Shown: in pieces, positions 43,982-54,139 of the stretch
How positions within the stretch are numbered: the first letter of the stretch is position 1
How the letters are laid out: every line of letters begins with the position of its first letter
From: Micavibrio sp.
Lineage (GTDB): Bacteria > Pseudomonadota > Alphaproteobacteria > Micavibrionales > UBA9664
Assembly: GCA_002699085.1 (NCBI GenBank)
Contig: PAAR01000019.1
Span: 1-64,000, forward strand
Length of the DNA stretch: 64,000 bases
Reading direction: 5' to 3'
Position numbers and translations under genes: made by a program
The notes under the pieces: generated by a model
The model's input: the letters and a program-made list of their open reading frames with translations, nothing else
Told to the model about the DNA's origin: nothing
Databases searched by the model: none

Positions 43982-44287
43982 CTATTCGTCATTCTTTTTA
44001 TTATTTTCCGATGGTGGTTGTTGGCGTGTTGTACGTTGTGGCTGGATACGACTGCCACCACTATTGCCCATACCTGATGGTCCAGAAGGTCCTGCTGGAC
44101 CAGAAGGAACAAAATTGGGGGTCATTTCACGTTGTAGTTGTTTCGTGAGATCTTTCGTGAAGGCAAAGCCATTGCGCTTAGCATCACTAGCGACTGATTC
44201 CATATCGTAATCATCCATGATATCTGCATGAACACGCTGTGCTTTATGCGCAGTTTTAAAAAATCTTTCAAATTGTCTTACGCTCAT
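43982..44287 (-). CDS. Nif11-like N-terminal domain protein with collagen-like tail
   Basis: The 101-aa protein begins MSVRQFERFFKTAHKAQRVH, then MESVASDAKRNGFAFTKDL. This matches the helical leader-like Nif11 domain (MS-x-x-x-FxxF...A...GF-x-FT). After residue ~65 comes a Pro/Gly/Ser-rich stretch GPAGPSGPSGMGNSGG and a polar charged tail. There is no GG cleavage followed by a Cys-rich core, so a RiPP precursor is unlikely. ATG 44287 has an AAGGGA Shine-Dalgarno. It follows the 90-aa gene by 10 bp, so a two-gene unit is expected. Confidence 0.55.
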   Translation of the reverse strand: MSVRQFERFFKTAHKAQRVHADIMDDYDMESVASDAKRNGFAFTKDLTKQLQREMTPNFVPSGPAGPSGPSGMGNSGGSRIQPQRTTRQQPPSENNKKNDE

Positions 44288-44297
44288 TTTTTCCCTT

Positions 44298-44570
44298 TTA
44301 AGCTTTAACATGTGCAATAGGCACGATGTAGGTTTCAGTCACAATTCGGTCTTCCAAAACGCCAATATAGAGCCTGTCTAAATCTTGTAATAATTCTTGG
44401 AACTCTAAATCAACAGGCACATTAAGGGTTTTGCTCTCCATATTAGCGAACTCTAAAGAAATAATATTCTCATTATGATCAAATATCACACCCGATACAG
44501 CCGCCTCAAAAGGTGTGTCAGACACCAGCCCTGCTTCTTCGTCGTCATTAATGAGTAGATCAATATTCAT
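44298..44570 (-). CDS. hypothetical protein paired with the Nif11-like gene
   Basis: From ATG 44570 (MNIDLLINDDEEAG) the product is 90 aa, acidic, with predicted beta strands and no membrane span. Notable words: VSGVIFDHNENIISLEFANMESKTLNV and VLEDRIVTETYIVPIAHV. It could be a small all-beta domain. It is upstream of the Nif11-like gene on the same strand. Confidence 0.5.
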   Translation of the reverse strand: MNIDLLINDDEEAGLVSDTPFEAAVSGVIFDHNENIISLEFANMESKTLNVPVDLEFQELLQDLDRLYIGVLEDRIVTETYIVPIAHVKA

Positions 44571-44668
44571 ATTTTGCTGCACTCTCAAAACTTTTGTCGT
44601 TTTTTAAATAGTCGTTATCCTTTATTATATAAGATCATATGATGTTTAAGAAAGTTTAAAAATTATTT

Positions 44669-46603
44669 ATGTGCGGTTTAATAGGGTTTTACGATAGTAA
44701 CGCATTGTCCAGATCTGTTTTAGAGCGGATTGGCCAAAAAATGACTGATTCTATAGTGCATCGTGGCTCAGATGATTCTGGCCTCTGGGTGGATGAAAAG
44801 GTCGGTATAGTATTTGGTCACCACCGCTTGAGTATTTCAGAGACAGGGAAAAGTGGTGCTCAGCCGATGGTGAGTAAATCAGGGCGTTATGTGCTCGTTT
44901 ATAATGGCGAAATTTACAACCACCTGTCGATGCGTGAGAAAACCAATAACTATAAGGGTGGTAGCGATACAGAAAGTTTCTTGCAATGTGTTGAAGATCA
45001 CGGCTTTGATTATGCGGTATCACAATCAAATGGCATGTTCGCCTTTGTTTTATGGGATAAAAAAGAGCGTGTATTGCGCTTTGCACGGGATCGTTTAGGT
45101 GAGAAGCCTCTCTATATCGGCTGGGTTGGCGGTACTTTAATTTTCTCTTCTGAATTAAGAGCTGCCCGAGTTCACCCAGATATGCGTGCGACGGTTAATC
45201 AGACCGCCCTGAAAGCGTTTCTCCGTTTTGGCTATATTCCATCACCTCTTTGTATTTATGACGGGTTTATGTCTTTGCCTGCTGGGGGTTGGCTGACTTT
45301 ATCAGAGGATTGTCTTAAATCACGGAAAGATTTACTGAGCAATTATAAGTTTTATTGGAATGCCTTTATGACTGCTGATAAAAATAAACGCCTTTCAGAA
45401 AAGCTCTCTGAAGGTAGAGCGATCAATATGATTGAAGCAGAAGTTACACGGGCGGTGTCTGAACGTATGGTGTCAGAAAAGCCAATTGGTGCCTTTTTAT
45501 CGGCTGGTGTTGATTCATCCTTGGTGGTGTCTACAATGCAGCAACTTTCTAAGCAACCAATAAAGACCTATACAATCGGTCTTGAGGCTTCACAGCTTAA
45601 TGAAGCAGAACAAGCCTATGATATTGCAAAGCGGTTGGGGACGGATCATCATGAGTTGATTTTGAATGACAAACAGGCACAAGACATCGTGCCGAAATTG
45701 GCTGATATTTACGATGAGCCGTTTGCGGATATCTCGCAAATCCCAACTTATCTTGTATCACAATTCGCTAAAGATGATGTATCTGTGGTGTTGACAGGTG
45801 ATGGCGGCGATGAGGTTTTTGGTGGCTATAACCGTCATTTCCAAGGCCAGAGTTTGTGGGACAAGATGCAATGGATGCCCCAAGATATGCGTAACTTTGT
45901 GGGTCGTCAAATGGGTCGCATTGGACCAGAACTATGGCATAAGATAAATCCATCTAACCCTTATTTTGGCGAGCGCATGATGAAGATGGGGCGTGCCTTT
46001 TCTGCTGAAAGTGAAGATGATTTATACAGGTTGTTTTTATCACACTGGAAAGACCCTTCAGATGTAATGATTTCACAGAAAGCGACACATGAATGGGGGC
46101 TGATTGATGATGACCGCTTCCAATATCCAAAAGGTATGTCTTTTGCCGAACGGATGATGCTTGGCGATACAATTCATTTTCTGCCCAATTCTGTGCTGAC
46201 AAAGCTGGATCGTGCTTCTATGCATTTTTCTTTAGAAGCCCGTGCGCCACTTCTTGACCATAAGCTCTATGAGATGGCATGGCGTTTGCCGCAGGAGATG
46301 AAAATTAGAGGCCGCACAGGTAAGTGGATTTTACGCCAGATTCTATATCGCCGCTTGCCACGCCGCTTAATTGAACGTCCGAAGCGTGGTTTTACAGTAC
46401 CAATGTCTGATTGGCTTAGAGGGCCACTTAAAGATTGGGCGTATTCTCTTATACGTTCGGACAAATTGATTGCTCAAGGATATCTTAATCCGAGGCCTAT
46501 CCAAAAGGCATGGGAAGATCATCAATCAGGTAAGCTCAACAATGGCTATCGCCTGTGGAATATTGTAATGTTCCAAGCGTGGCTTAATCGTTGGATGCTC
46601 TGA
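44669..46603 (+). CDS. asnB: asparagine synthetase (glutamine-hydrolysing), polysaccharide-locus type
   Basis: The 644-aa protein begins MCGLIGFYD with the catalytic Cys2. The N-terminal glutaminase half contains YNGEIYNH and RDRLGEKPLY. The synthetase half has the ATP PP-loop SAGVDSSLV (about 273-281) and TGDGGDEVFGGYNRH (about 378-392). It converts Asp to Asn with Gln and ATP; homologues in surface-polysaccharide loci are thought to amidate sugar acids. It starts a + strand locus with a UDP-glucuronate epimerase and two glycosyltransferases. Confidence 0.88.
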   Translation: MCGLIGFYDSNALSRSVLERIGQKMTDSIVHRGSDDSGLWVDEKVGIVFGHHRLSISETGKSGAQPMVSKSGRYVLVYNGEIYNHLSMREKTNNYKGGSDTESFLQCVEDHGFDYAVSQSNGMFAFVLWDKKERVLRFARDRLGEKPLYIGWVGGTLIFSSELRAARVHPDMRATVNQTALKAFLRFGYIPSPLCIYDGFMSLPAGGWLTLSEDCLKSRKDLLSNYKFYWNAFMTADKNKRLSEKLSEGRAINMIEAEVTRAVSERMVSEKPIGAFLSAGVDSSLVVSTMQQLSKQPIKTYTIGLEASQLNEAEQAYDIAKRLGTDHHELILNDKQAQDIVPKLADIYDEPFADISQIPTYLVSQFAKDDVSVVLTGDGGDEVFGGYNRHFQGQSLWDKMQWMPQDMRNFVGRQMGRIGPELWHKINPSNPYFGERMMKMGRAFSAESEDDLYRLFLSHWKDPSDVMISQKATHEWGLIDDDRFQYPKGMSFAERMMLGDTIHFLPNSVLTKLDRASMHFSLEARAPLLDHKLYEMAWRLPQEMKIRGRTGKWILRQILYRRLPRRLIERPKRGFTVPMSDWLRGPLKDWAYSLIRSDKLIAQGYLNPRPIQKAWEDHQSGKLNNGYRLWNIVMFQAWLNRWML

Positions 46604-46680
46604 TTAAAATACATCAAAAAATACGATTTTTAAACTTAATGACTAGTAAACTTGAATTAAATTCAGTAAGGTAGGTTTCT

Positions 46681-47679
46681 ATGAAAATTCTTGTGACAGG
46701 CGCTGCCGGTTTTATCGGCTTTCATACGACACAAAAACTCATTAATGATGGCCATCAGGTCATTGGTATCGATAATCAAAATGGATATTATGATCCTGCG
46801 CTTAAAACAGCACGGCTTAATCAATTACAAGCGTTAGAAGGCTTTACTTTTTACCCTATGGATATTGCAGATGAGGCCGCAGTCCATAAGCTAGAAGCAG
46901 ATCATAGTGATATTGAGATCATTATTCATTTAGCCGCTCAGGCTGGCGTGCGTTACAGTATTGAAAACCCGCAAAGCTATGTGCAAAGCAATCTTGTCGG
47001 TCATGCGAATATGCTGGAACTTGCCCGCCATTTGCACGAGAAGGGACATCTTAAACACTTTGTTTATGCGAGCTCTTCTTCTGTATATGGTGCGAATAAG
47101 AAAACACCTTTTTCGGTGGAGGATGTGGTGCGCTCGCCTGTTTCTTTTTATGCAGCAACAAAGGCCGCCAATGAATTAATGAGCCAATCCTATGCACATC
47201 TATATCGGTTGCCAGCAACGGGCTTACGTTTCTTTACCGTTTATGGTCCTTATGGTCGCCCAGATATGGCGTATTTTTCATTCACTAAAGCGATTTTAGA
47301 GGGTAAGCCCATCACCGTCTTTAACAATGGTGATATGCGTCGTGATTTCACATGGATTGATGATATTGTTGATGGGGTGACGGCGGTCATGAATTTTGCG
47401 CCAACAGGTGATGCGTTTCATACCATTGCTGGAGCACCACATCGTGTTTTCAATTTAGGGAATAATAAAGCAGAGAAGTTGCTTGATTTTATTGAGACAA
47501 TTGAAAAAGCACTGGGTAAAACCACACAAAAAATCATGGCAGATATGGCAGCAGGCGATGTGAAAGAAACTTTTGCGGATATTACGGCTGCGCAAGAAAT
47601 TTTTGGTTATAACCCAAAAACGCCAATTAGTAAGGGCATTCCCGCTTTTGTTGAATGGTATAAGGATTTTTATCAATGA
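46681..47679 (+). CDS. UDP-glucuronate 4-epimerase-like NAD-dependent epimerase
   Basis: The 332-aa SDR has NAD motif GAAGFIGFH (about 7-15). HLAAQAGVRYSIENP (about 86-100) is the signature of UDP-glucuronate 4-epimerases (GAE group). The catalytic Ser/Tyr/Lys are in SSSSVYGANKKTP and YAATKAANE. GDMRRDFTWIDDIVDGV is a further family word. It would supply UDP-galacturonate for the polysaccharide. Confidence 0.88.
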   Translation: MKILVTGAAGFIGFHTTQKLINDGHQVIGIDNQNGYYDPALKTARLNQLQALEGFTFYPMDIADEAAVHKLEADHSDIEIIIHLAAQAGVRYSIENPQSYVQSNLVGHANMLELARHLHEKGHLKHFVYASSSSVYGANKKTPFSVEDVVRSPVSFYAATKAANELMSQSYAHLYRLPATGLRFFTVYGPYGRPDMAYFSFTKAILEGKPITVFNNGDMRRDFTWIDDIVDGVTAVMNFAPTGDAFHTIAGAPHRVFNLGNNKAEKLLDFIETIEKALGKTTQKIMADMAAGDVKETFADITAAQEIFGYNPKTPISKGIPAFVEWYKDFYQ

Positions 47680-47689
47680 TCGGTAGGGG

Positions 47690-48706
47690 ATGGTTGCGAC
47701 AATAATTCTAATCATCCTCTGTTTTGCTATCGCTTTTGGTGCTACTGCATTACTTATGCCGCCAATCGTCGTTATCTTAAAAACATGCCGTTTATTCGAT
47801 CGGCCTGTGGCACGTAGCACACATAAAAATGCCAAGCTCAAAGGGGCTGGTTGGGCGGTTATTCCTGTTTGCCTTGTGCTGATTACAAGTTTAATGATGG
47901 CTTATCAGTTACCATTATCTTTTTATCTTTTACCTGCTTCAGCCCTGTTATTGATGTTAATCTCTTGGCAAGATGATTTGTGCCATATGTGCCCTGGAAA
48001 AAGATTTTTGGTACAAGTCATTGTGGTAGGATTAGCAATTTTAGCCCTGCCTTATCAGGGCTATATTTTTCAAGGATTTTTACCAATATGGCTAGATCGA
48101 GCCATCGCCTTTTTTGCCCTCTTATGGTTTACTAATCTCTATAATTTTATGGATGGTATTGACGGATTGACGGCTATGCAGTCAATTTTTCTAGGCGCTG
48201 CTATTGCCTTTATACTGATGTTGACGCAGCCAATGATTGATACGATCTGGCCAGCTTACGGGATGATTATTGCTGGCGCCTCGGCAGCGTTTCTAGTGTG
48301 GAATTGGTATCCCGCTCGCATTTTTATTGGTGATGTAGGGGCTGTCCCACTGGGGCTTTTACTGGGTTGGTATTTATTGTTTTTGGCTTGCCAAGGTCAA
48401 ATATGGCCAGCTTGTATGCTACCGCTTTATTATTGTTTTGATGCGACAATCACGCTTGTAAGGCGTTTAAAACAAGGGCATAAGCCATGGGAAGCGCATC
48501 GCTTCTTCTTTTTCCAAGCACCTATACCGCATAAATACTCTCAAGAAAAGGTCGTATTATTTGTATTGCTGCAGAATGTCTTTTTATTGATTTGTGCGGT
48601 ACTGGTCTCAATGGGAAGTTTATTTAGTGAAGAGTTACCAGCCATTTTGGCGGCGGGTTTTTCTGTGTTAGGTTTACTAAGTTATTTTGAAAGTAAGCGG
48701 CAGTGA
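47690..48706 (+). CDS. WecA/MraY-family undecaprenyl-phosphate sugar-1-phosphate transferase
   Basis: The 338-aa integral membrane protein has about ten hydrophobic spans. NLYNFMDGIDGL (about 147-158) is the Mg-binding Asp motif, and WNWYPARIFIGDVGAVPLG contains the second conserved block. KRLKQG and HRFFFFQA are near the catalytic loop region. It would load a sugar phosphate onto the lipid carrier to begin repeat-unit assembly. A GGGGA Shine-Dalgarno precedes ATG 47690. It overlaps the next gene by 4 bp. Confidence 0.85.
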   Translation: MVATIILIILCFAIAFGATALLMPPIVVILKTCRLFDRPVARSTHKNAKLKGAGWAVIPVCLVLITSLMMAYQLPLSFYLLPASALLLMLISWQDDLCHMCPGKRFLVQVIVVGLAILALPYQGYIFQGFLPIWLDRAIAFFALLWFTNLYNFMDGIDGLTAMQSIFLGAAIAFILMLTQPMIDTIWPAYGMIIAGASAAFLVWNWYPARIFIGDVGAVPLGLLLGWYLLFLACQGQIWPACMLPLYYCFDATITLVRRLKQGHKPWEAHRFFFFQAPIPHKYSQEKVVLFVLLQNVFLLICAVLVSMGSLFSEELPAILAAGFSVLGLLSYFESKRQ

Positions 48707-49809
48707 GCAACACTAAAATTCTTCTAATTGTTATAAAAGATGCTGATTGGTTTTTTAGTCACCGTCTTCCAGCAGCTATAGAGGCACAACAGCGTGGGTA
48801 TCGTGTTATTGTCACTGTCCCTTTGAAAAATGACGACAAACGTTTTGCGGCACATGGTTTTGAGGTTGTTTCTACAACGAATAATCCAGTTTTTTTTGTC
48901 TATCAATTGAAGAAAATAATCGAAGAGATGAAACCCAGTATAGTACATATTTTTTGTTGCCAATATGTATTGCTGGCAGGTGTTTTATGCAGGGTTATTC
49001 ATTATAAAAGCACTGTTTTTACATTGGCTGGACTAGGCTTTCTATTTCAGCCAAATAATATCAAGGCTAAGGTTTTAAAATGGCTATCAATGCCGTATTT
49101 GCGCTATGCGTTGAGCAAAGCCAGCGCTAAAATTATTGTACAAAATGCTGATAATGCCCGCACTTTATTGACTTATAAATTATGTAAGGCAAAGCAGATG
49201 CGGATCATTCAAGGCTCTGGTGTGGATTTAAATTATTTTTCGGCTTCATCAATGCCTAAAGAGCCAATAAAAACAGTCTTGATGGCATCACGTTTGTTGC
49301 GCTCTAAGGGGACGATTGAGTTTTGTCAGGCGGCGCAATTGCTGAAAAAACAGGACATACAAGCAAAGTTTATTTTAGCAGGAGGGTTTTATCCCAAACA
49401 TCCTGACGCTCTTCACCCAAGCGATATTGAGATATATCGACAGTCTGAAACGATTGAGTATGTCGGGCAGGTTAAGGATATGGCATCTTTGATGCGGCAA
49501 GCTTATATGGTGGTGCTGCCATCTTATTATCCAGAAGGGTTGCCTAAGGTATTGCTTGAGGCGGCGGCGAGTGCAAGGCCGATTGTGACAACCGATCATA
49601 CAGGCTGTCGTGATATCGTTGATAATGGTAAAGAAGGATTGTTAGTACCAATCCAAAATCCAGAGGCTTTAGCCGAGGCTATAAAAGAATTATTATTAGA
49701 TGAAAGCAAAGCCGCTGCAATGGGTAAGGCGGGACGTGAGCGTGTCGAGCATGGCCATGACGCTCAAATCATTGCCAAAAAAACCTGTGATGTATATGAG
49801 GAAATGTAG
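48703..49809 (+). CDS. GT4-family glycosyltransferase
   Basis: The 368-aa GT-B enzyme has a Rossmann-like N-terminal half (LLIVIKDADWFFSHRL) and a donor-binding half with VLMASRLLRSKGTIEF. The EX7E-type motif is PEGLPKVLLEAAASARPIVTTD (about 283-304). It resembles transferases of the PglA/WbpX-like class used in repeat-unit synthesis, but substrates are unknown. GTG 48703 overlaps the preceding stop (GTGA), so it is coupled to the WecA-like gene. Confidence 0.87.
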   Translation: MSNTKILLIVIKDADWFFSHRLPAAIEAQQRGYRVIVTVPLKNDDKRFAAHGFEVVSTTNNPVFFVYQLKKIIEEMKPSIVHIFCCQYVLLAGVLCRVIHYKSTVFTLAGLGFLFQPNNIKAKVLKWLSMPYLRYALSKASAKIIVQNADNARTLLTYKLCKAKQMRIIQGSGVDLNYFSASSMPKEPIKTVLMASRLLRSKGTIEFCQAAQLLKKQDIQAKFILAGGFYPKHPDALHPSDIEIYRQSETIEYVGQVKDMASLMRQAYMVVLPSYYPEGLPKVLLEAAASARPIVTTDHTGCRDIVDNGKEGLLVPIQNPEALAEAIKELLLDESKAAAMGKAGRERVEHGHDAQIIAKKTCDVYEEM

Positions 49810-49827
49810 TCTGCGATGAAAAGCAAA

Positions 49828-49902
49828 TGGAGCGGGTGAAGGGCTTCGAACCCTCGACCTATACCTTGGCAAGGTATCGCTCTACCCCTGAGCTACACCC
49901 GC
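49828..49902 (-). tRNA. tRNA-Gly (anticodon GCC)
   Basis: Minus strand: acceptor GCGGGTG with CACCCGC, discriminator T, encoded CCA (49830-49828). D-arm GCTCAGGGGTAGAGC, anticodon stem ATACC/GGTAT with loop TTGCCAA (anticodon GCC), T-loop TTCGAAG. All stems form. Confidence 0.95.
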
Positions 49903-49921
49903 TTCCTATAAGCTAGAGTAG

Positions 49922-49951
49922 GATATAACCGCAAATCGTTGTTGATTGCAA
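49922..49951 (-). promoter_or_regulatory. promoter of tRNA-Gly
   Basis: Minus strand TTGCAA (49951-49946), 18-bp spacer, TATATC (49927-49922), 20 bases before the tRNA 5' end. Confidence 0.4.
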
Positions 49952-50039
49952 GTATTTTAATGCAGAAATTTTAGCTCATTTTTGCGTGCTAAAAAACCTG
50001 AGCTATTGTCATCTGCCTAAATGATGTTATTTAAGTCTT

Positions 50040-50699
50040 ATGAGTAAGACGTTACCCAAAAACATCGCTGTTTTTCCGCTTTCTGGGGCACTTTTATTGC
50101 CAAAGGGCCATTTGCCGCTGAACGTTTTTGAGCCACGCTACCTCAATATGATTGATGATGCCCTGCAAGAAAATCGCATGATAGGCATGATTCAGCCTCG
50201 GGCAGATGAGGTGAGGGGTGAAAAAGAGGCGCCTGCTCTTTATGGTGTGGGGTGTTTAGGTAAAATTACCAGTTTCCATGAAACCGAAGATGGCCGCTAC
50301 ATGATTAGTTTGACGGGGATTACACGTTTTAAGTGTACTAAAGAAACAGAGTGCGCTCGTGGCTATCGCCGTATGGATATAGATACAGAATATTATAAAG
50401 ATGATTTAGACGAGCAAAATAAGATTGATGAATGCAATAATCTTGATTGGACATTTTTATATAAGAAACTTGATTACTATTTTAAGCGCCATGATCTTGA
50501 TTGCGATGTTGAAGTATTTGACGAGGCACCCAAAAGCCGCTTATTGACAATATTGTCCATGATATGCCCCTTTGAACCATCCGAGAAACAAGCGCTGCTT
50601 GAGGCGGATTGCATGGCCGAACGATTGAAATTGTTTACCAAGATTATTAATATTGCCGTACAATGTGATGAAGACGGTTCTCATTCAACTTGCCATTAG
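50040..50699 (+). CDS. Lon N-terminal substrate-binding domain protein
   Basis: The 219-aa protein has the LON-SB domain without protease or ATPase parts: [25 protein letters not shown] (about 10-34), MIGMIQP and [20 protein letters not shown]. The N-terminal domain of Lon binds misfolded substrates; free-standing copies are common in alphaproteobacteria and their role is unknown. It precedes a Trm112-like gene by 14 bp. Confidence 0.88.
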   Translation: MSKTLPKNIAVFPLSGALLLPKGHLPLNVFEPRYLNMIDDALQENRMIGMIQPRADEVRGEKEAPALYGVGCLGKITSFHETEDGRYMISLTGITRFKCTKETECARGYRRMDIDTEYYKDDLDEQNKIDECNNLDWTFLYKKLDYYFKRHDLDCDVEVFDEAPKSRLLTILSMICPFEPSEKQALLEADCMAERLKLFTKIINIAVQCDEDGSHSTCH

Positions 50700-50713
50700 A
50701 AGGTAGACATATA

Positions 50714-50887
50714 ATGCGTGATATTGACCCTAAATTTCTTGAGATGCTGGTATGTCCGTTGACCAAAACAAGTCTCCATTATGATCGTGAAAAGCAAGAA
50801 CTTATCTCTAAAAAATCTCAATTAGCCTATCCTATAAAAGACGGCATTCCTGTCATGCTACCCGAACAAGCCCGTGATATTAGTTAA
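50714..50887 (+). CDS. Trm112-family small protein
   Basis: The 57-aa protein starts [24 protein letters not shown], with LVCP and the end [16 protein letters not shown] typical of the Trm112/YcaR family. Bacterial members (YcaR) carry one CPxT site and are thought to assist methyltransferases. ATG 50714 is chosen; the upstream frame overlaps the previous stop. Convergent with the histidine kinase. Confidence 0.88.
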   Translation: MRDIDPKFLEMLVCPLTKTSLHYDREKQELISKKSQLAYPIKDGIPVMLPEQARDIS

Positions 50888-50889
50888 AT

Positions 50890-53800
50890 TTATTTCGTCT
50901 CTTTAGCGGCGGACTTAATCCAGTCGTTTAGGACATCTTTTGAATTATTATAGGCATCAGGTAGAGAGAAGATAAGCACTTTTGTTTCTTCATCAACTTG
51001 CTCATCGCGACCTTTTTTCTCAATTTCTGCGGCGACATGGCTGACTTTACGCATGCCGAAATTACCAGCCATGCCTTTAAGCTCATGGCCACGGGCTCTT
51101 ATCTCTGTGGCGTTATTGTCATTATGTGCCTTTTTCAGCGCATCAATTAGTTCTTCTGTCTTGTCATACAAGCCGTTCATCAATTCCTTGAGTTGTTTCG
51201 CACCGAGACTATCTTTAAGGCTGATTAACATAGACTCATCAAATAGATCAGGGTCTAATGTTTTTTTATCTGCTTTAACTGCTTTGTCTTCCTTCGGTGC
51301 TGGCGGTACTTTTACATATGCTTCAGCAGGCTTTTCAGCCATAGCAGGCAAATCTTTTACAGGTGCCATGGCAGGCCGTGCAGGTGGTATTGAGCCATTG
51401 GCCACTGAACTTAAAATGGCATATAGCTTTTCTGGCTCAATGGGCTTTGATATATAATCATTCATGCCTGTTCGGAGATAGTCTTGGATATCTTGCTTAG
51501 CGACATTACCGGTCATAGCGACAATGGGTGTTTGCTGGTTAGGGCCTTTTGCTTCACGGATCATCAGTGTTGCTTCATCACCTTTGATGAAAGGCATTTC
51601 AATATCCATTAAAATAACGTCATAAGGTTCTGTTTTGGCTTTTTGAACTACTTTTTCACCGTCATTAACGAAGTCAACAACATGGTTCTGTTTTTGTAAA
51701 AAGCCTTTAAGGACACGCTGGTTGATATCGTTATCTTCAGCAATCAGAATGCGCAATGTTTGCATATTCTTTTCAATAAAGTTTTGTTCTGTTTCGCCAG
51801 TTTCAACTTGCTCGCTAGACGCTTCGGCCATCTGCAGGGTAAAATAGAATGTGCTGCCTTCACCTTCTTTAGAGCTTAGATTAATCGTGCTGCCCATGGC
51901 CTCAATAAGGCGTTTACAGATGGCAAGGCCTAGACCAGAACCGCCGAATTTACGCGAGATAGAACTGTCGGCCTGCGAGAAAGGATTAAACAAATTACGC
52001 TGCGCTTCTTCGGATATCCCGATACCTGTGTCTTTAATTGCAAAATAGATTGAATGAATTTTACCATCCGCTGAGCCTTCTGGGCGGCGTAATTGTAAAG
52101 TGACATTACCCTGTGAGGTAAATTTGATAGCATTCCCGACCAGATTAAGTAGAATTTGGCGCAGGCGTGTAGGGTCACCCATAAGGATTTGTGGCACTTT
52201 TGCATCGACATCTAATTTAAGCTCAATGTTTTGCTCTTTAGCACGCCCCATCATAAGGTTAAGAACACTTTGAAGCAGGCGATGAATATCAAAGGCGACA
52301 ATCTCAATATCCATTTTACCTGTTTCGATTTTCTCAAAATCGAGAATATCGTTCAACAACGCCAACATGGTATTACCCGATTCCTGGATTGTCGTTGAGA
52401 ATTCCTTTTGTTCTGGAGAAAGCTTTGTGTCTTGCAAGAGCTTAACCATGCCCATAATGCCTGTCATGGGGGTACGAATTTCATGCGAAATAACAGCTAA
52501 GAAGGCTGATTTCGCACGATTGGCCTCATCGGCGGCTTCCTTGGCTTTGCGCATTTCTTCTGTTCTAAGGGCTTCCCGCTGACGCAACTCTTCCATCACT
52601 TCTCGTTCTCGCTCTAAAACCCGTAATAGACGTTGCTGATCGGCTGATTCTTTTGATTGACGTAGGCGAGCAACAGATTCAGCTTCTTGGTTTTGGCGTA
52701 TTTCTTTGCGCATTGTAAGGCTTTGCAAGGCTTTGAATTTCATGGCTGCAGCAATAATGAAGAAGATTGATTGTGCGATGTAGCCGTAGAGATGGGCATT
52801 GATGAATTCAAGAGAAACGGGGAGCATGTTCAGATGTGCGCCAAGCGTTATTACTGTCCCGACAAGCGTGGAGATGAGGCCTAGGCATAAATAGCCAGCA
52901 CCATATTTGCCTTTGCCCAGATTGGTAAGCGTAATAAGTAAAACATAACAGAGTGTTATAAGAATGGGCGCAAAAAAGAAGACGGCTTTAAAAGTCAGAA
53001 ACAATGGATCAAGTGCAAAAATTAAATACCCTGAAAGGGCAAAACAGGCCGTTAGAAGACTTGTTAACACCGTGCTAATTTTATTGTCTTTCCACCCTAG
53101 GGCTAGAAATGTATACACAATCCATAATAAGGTGATGCTATGGCCTGTGAAAAGGAGGCCAATAAGTTTTGTTGTGGTTATACTTGAGGAAAATACGGTG
53201 TCGTTTAATATATACAACAAGGAAAATTGTATACAGCTGTTAATAATCATTAATAGATATGACGGCATTCTGGTCAGTATAAATAACCCTAAAAACAACC
53301 CAGCAACGGATAATAATATGGCCGCAGGAATATCCGCATGCGTATTACGGCCTGCATTATGTTCTAAATAATAATCTTGTGAAGCAACATTTAGCGGAAA
53401 GCTTGAGGGCAGGGCCGCATTGCTCTCAACATAGAGAAGAAAGGTGTTTTCTGCATTAGGCGGTAAATTAACTGGGACGGCGTGATTATAAAGGCCTTTA
53501 CCGAGTGTTTTGAGTGCTTTTGCACGTTTAAAACCGTCGACAAGTAATGCACCTGTAGTAGTGTTAAAAATATAGAATGAATCAAAAAGGCCTGTGCGGC
53601 CTTCTGTGATCGTACCGAAATCTAGCATCCATTGGCTGTTTTGAGTGATGTTTTTTAATGTAAAAATAAAATAATGAGGCTCTTTCGCAAAGCCCATATT
53701 AATTAAGCTACCTTTTTGGCGCTCACCACGGATTTGGTTATTATGCCGCTCGACGATTTTTTTCCAGTTTAAATTGCCGTCATTGTCTTTGGTGACATAC

Positions 53801-53943
53801 GTTTGCGGAACAAGAGAATAGGCACGATCAAGACTATTTAACGTGAGGGCATTTGTGTTCTGGGCATGGCTAGGTGTTGCGACAAAAAGCGCAAGAAATG
53901 CCATGACAAGGCAGATGAATAGTTTCTGTCTAATAATCCCCAC
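50890..53943 (-). CDS. 7TMR-DISM hybrid histidine kinase with receiver and HPt domains
   Basis: The 1017-aa protein has a signal peptide (1-27), a periplasmic 7TMR-DISMED2-like beta domain (about 35-195) and seven hydrophobic spans (about 205-400). A long coiled coil (about 405-478) leads to the HisKA domain with H487 in SHEIRTP. The HATPase has N604 and DTGIGI (638-643), then GSGLGLAI. A receiver follows with D780 (LMDIEMP) and K-containing ISKP, and a C-terminal HPt with H953 ([10 protein letters not shown]). It can run an internal His-Asp-His relay and would pass phosphate to an unlinked regulator. Family members sense carbohydrate or lipid-like ligands; the ligand here is unknown. Confidence 0.93.
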   Translation of the reverse strand: MGIIRQKLFICLVMAFLALFVATPSHAQNTNALTLNSLDRAYSLVPQTYVTKDNDGNLNWKKIVERHNNQIRGERQKGSLINMGFAKEPHYFIFTLKNITQNSQWMLDFGTITEGRTGLFDSFYIFNTTTGALLVDGFKRAKALKTLGKGLYNHAVPVNLPPNAENTFLLYVESNAALPSSFPLNVASQDYYLEHNAGRNTHADIPAAILLSVAGLFLGLFILTRMPSYLLMIINSCIQFSLLYILNDTVFSSSITTTKLIGLLFTGHSITLLWIVYTFLALGWKDNKISTVLTSLLTACFALSGYLIFALDPLFLTFKAVFFFAPILITLCYVLLITLTNLGKGKYGAGYLCLGLISTLVGTVITLGAHLNMLPVSLEFINAHLYGYIAQSIFFIIAAAMKFKALQSLTMRKEIRQNQEAESVARLRQSKESADQQRLLRVLEREREVMEELRQREALRTEEMRKAKEAADEANRAKSAFLAVISHEIRTPMTGIMGMVKLLQDTKLSPEQKEFSTTIQESGNTMLALLNDILDFEKIETGKMDIEIVAFDIHRLLQSVLNLMMGRAKEQNIELKLDVDAKVPQILMGDPTRLRQILLNLVGNAIKFTSQGNVTLQLRRPEGSADGKIHSIYFAIKDTGIGISEEAQRNLFNPFSQADSSISRKFGGSGLGLAICKRLIEAMGSTINLSSKEGEGSTFYFTLQMAEASSEQVETGETEQNFIEKNMQTLRILIAEDNDINQRVLKGFLQKQNHVVDFVNDGEKVVQKAKTEPYDVILMDIEMPFIKGDEATLMIREAKGPNQQTPIVAMTGNVAKQDIQDYLRTGMNDYISKPIEPEKLYAILSSVANGSIPPARPAMAPVKDLPAMAEKPAEAYVKVPPAPKEDKAVKADKKTLDPDLFDESMLISLKDSLGAKQLKELMNGLYDKTEELIDALKKAHNDNNATEIRARGHELKGMAGNFGMRKVSHVAAEIEKKGRDEQVDEETKVLIFSLPDAYNNSKDVLNDWIKSAAKETK

Positions 53944-53952
53944 ACTGTTTCC

Positions 53953-54096
53953 TTAGAGTAAAAATAGTGCCATTAGAATCAATATAACGACTATTGCATA
54001 AATAGAGTATTTCAGGGTTTTTGAAAAACCTAGCCATACTTTTTCGGCATGTTCTTGGTATTTAGGGTCGACGTTTGCATTGTGTTGTTGTGCCAT
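53953..54096 (-). CDS. aa3-type cytochrome c oxidase subunit IV-like peptide
   Basis: The 47-aa protein MAQQHNANVDPKYQEHAEKV... has a short soluble N-terminus with a YQEHxxxWxGFxK pattern and one membrane span (about 31-47, SIYAIVVILILMALFLL). This matches the small CoxIV (bacterial aa3 type) family that is widespread as an isolated gene in alphaproteobacteria. It may attach to the respiratory oxidase. It lies 43 bp after purN on the same strand. Confidence 0.72.
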   Translation of the reverse strand: MAQQHNANVDPKYQEHAEKVWLGFSKTLKYSIYAIVVILILMALFLL

Positions 54097-54139
54097 GATG
54101 TAAATCCTTCACTAAGGCTATAAGTATATATTAATAGTA

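Noticed and set aside
43982-44287. RiPP precursor peptide
   Set aside because: No GG-type leader cleavage followed by a Cys/Ser/Thr core and no modification enzyme nearby.
44751-45086. 111-aa minus ORF inside asnB
   Set aside because: Shadow of the glutaminase half of asnB.
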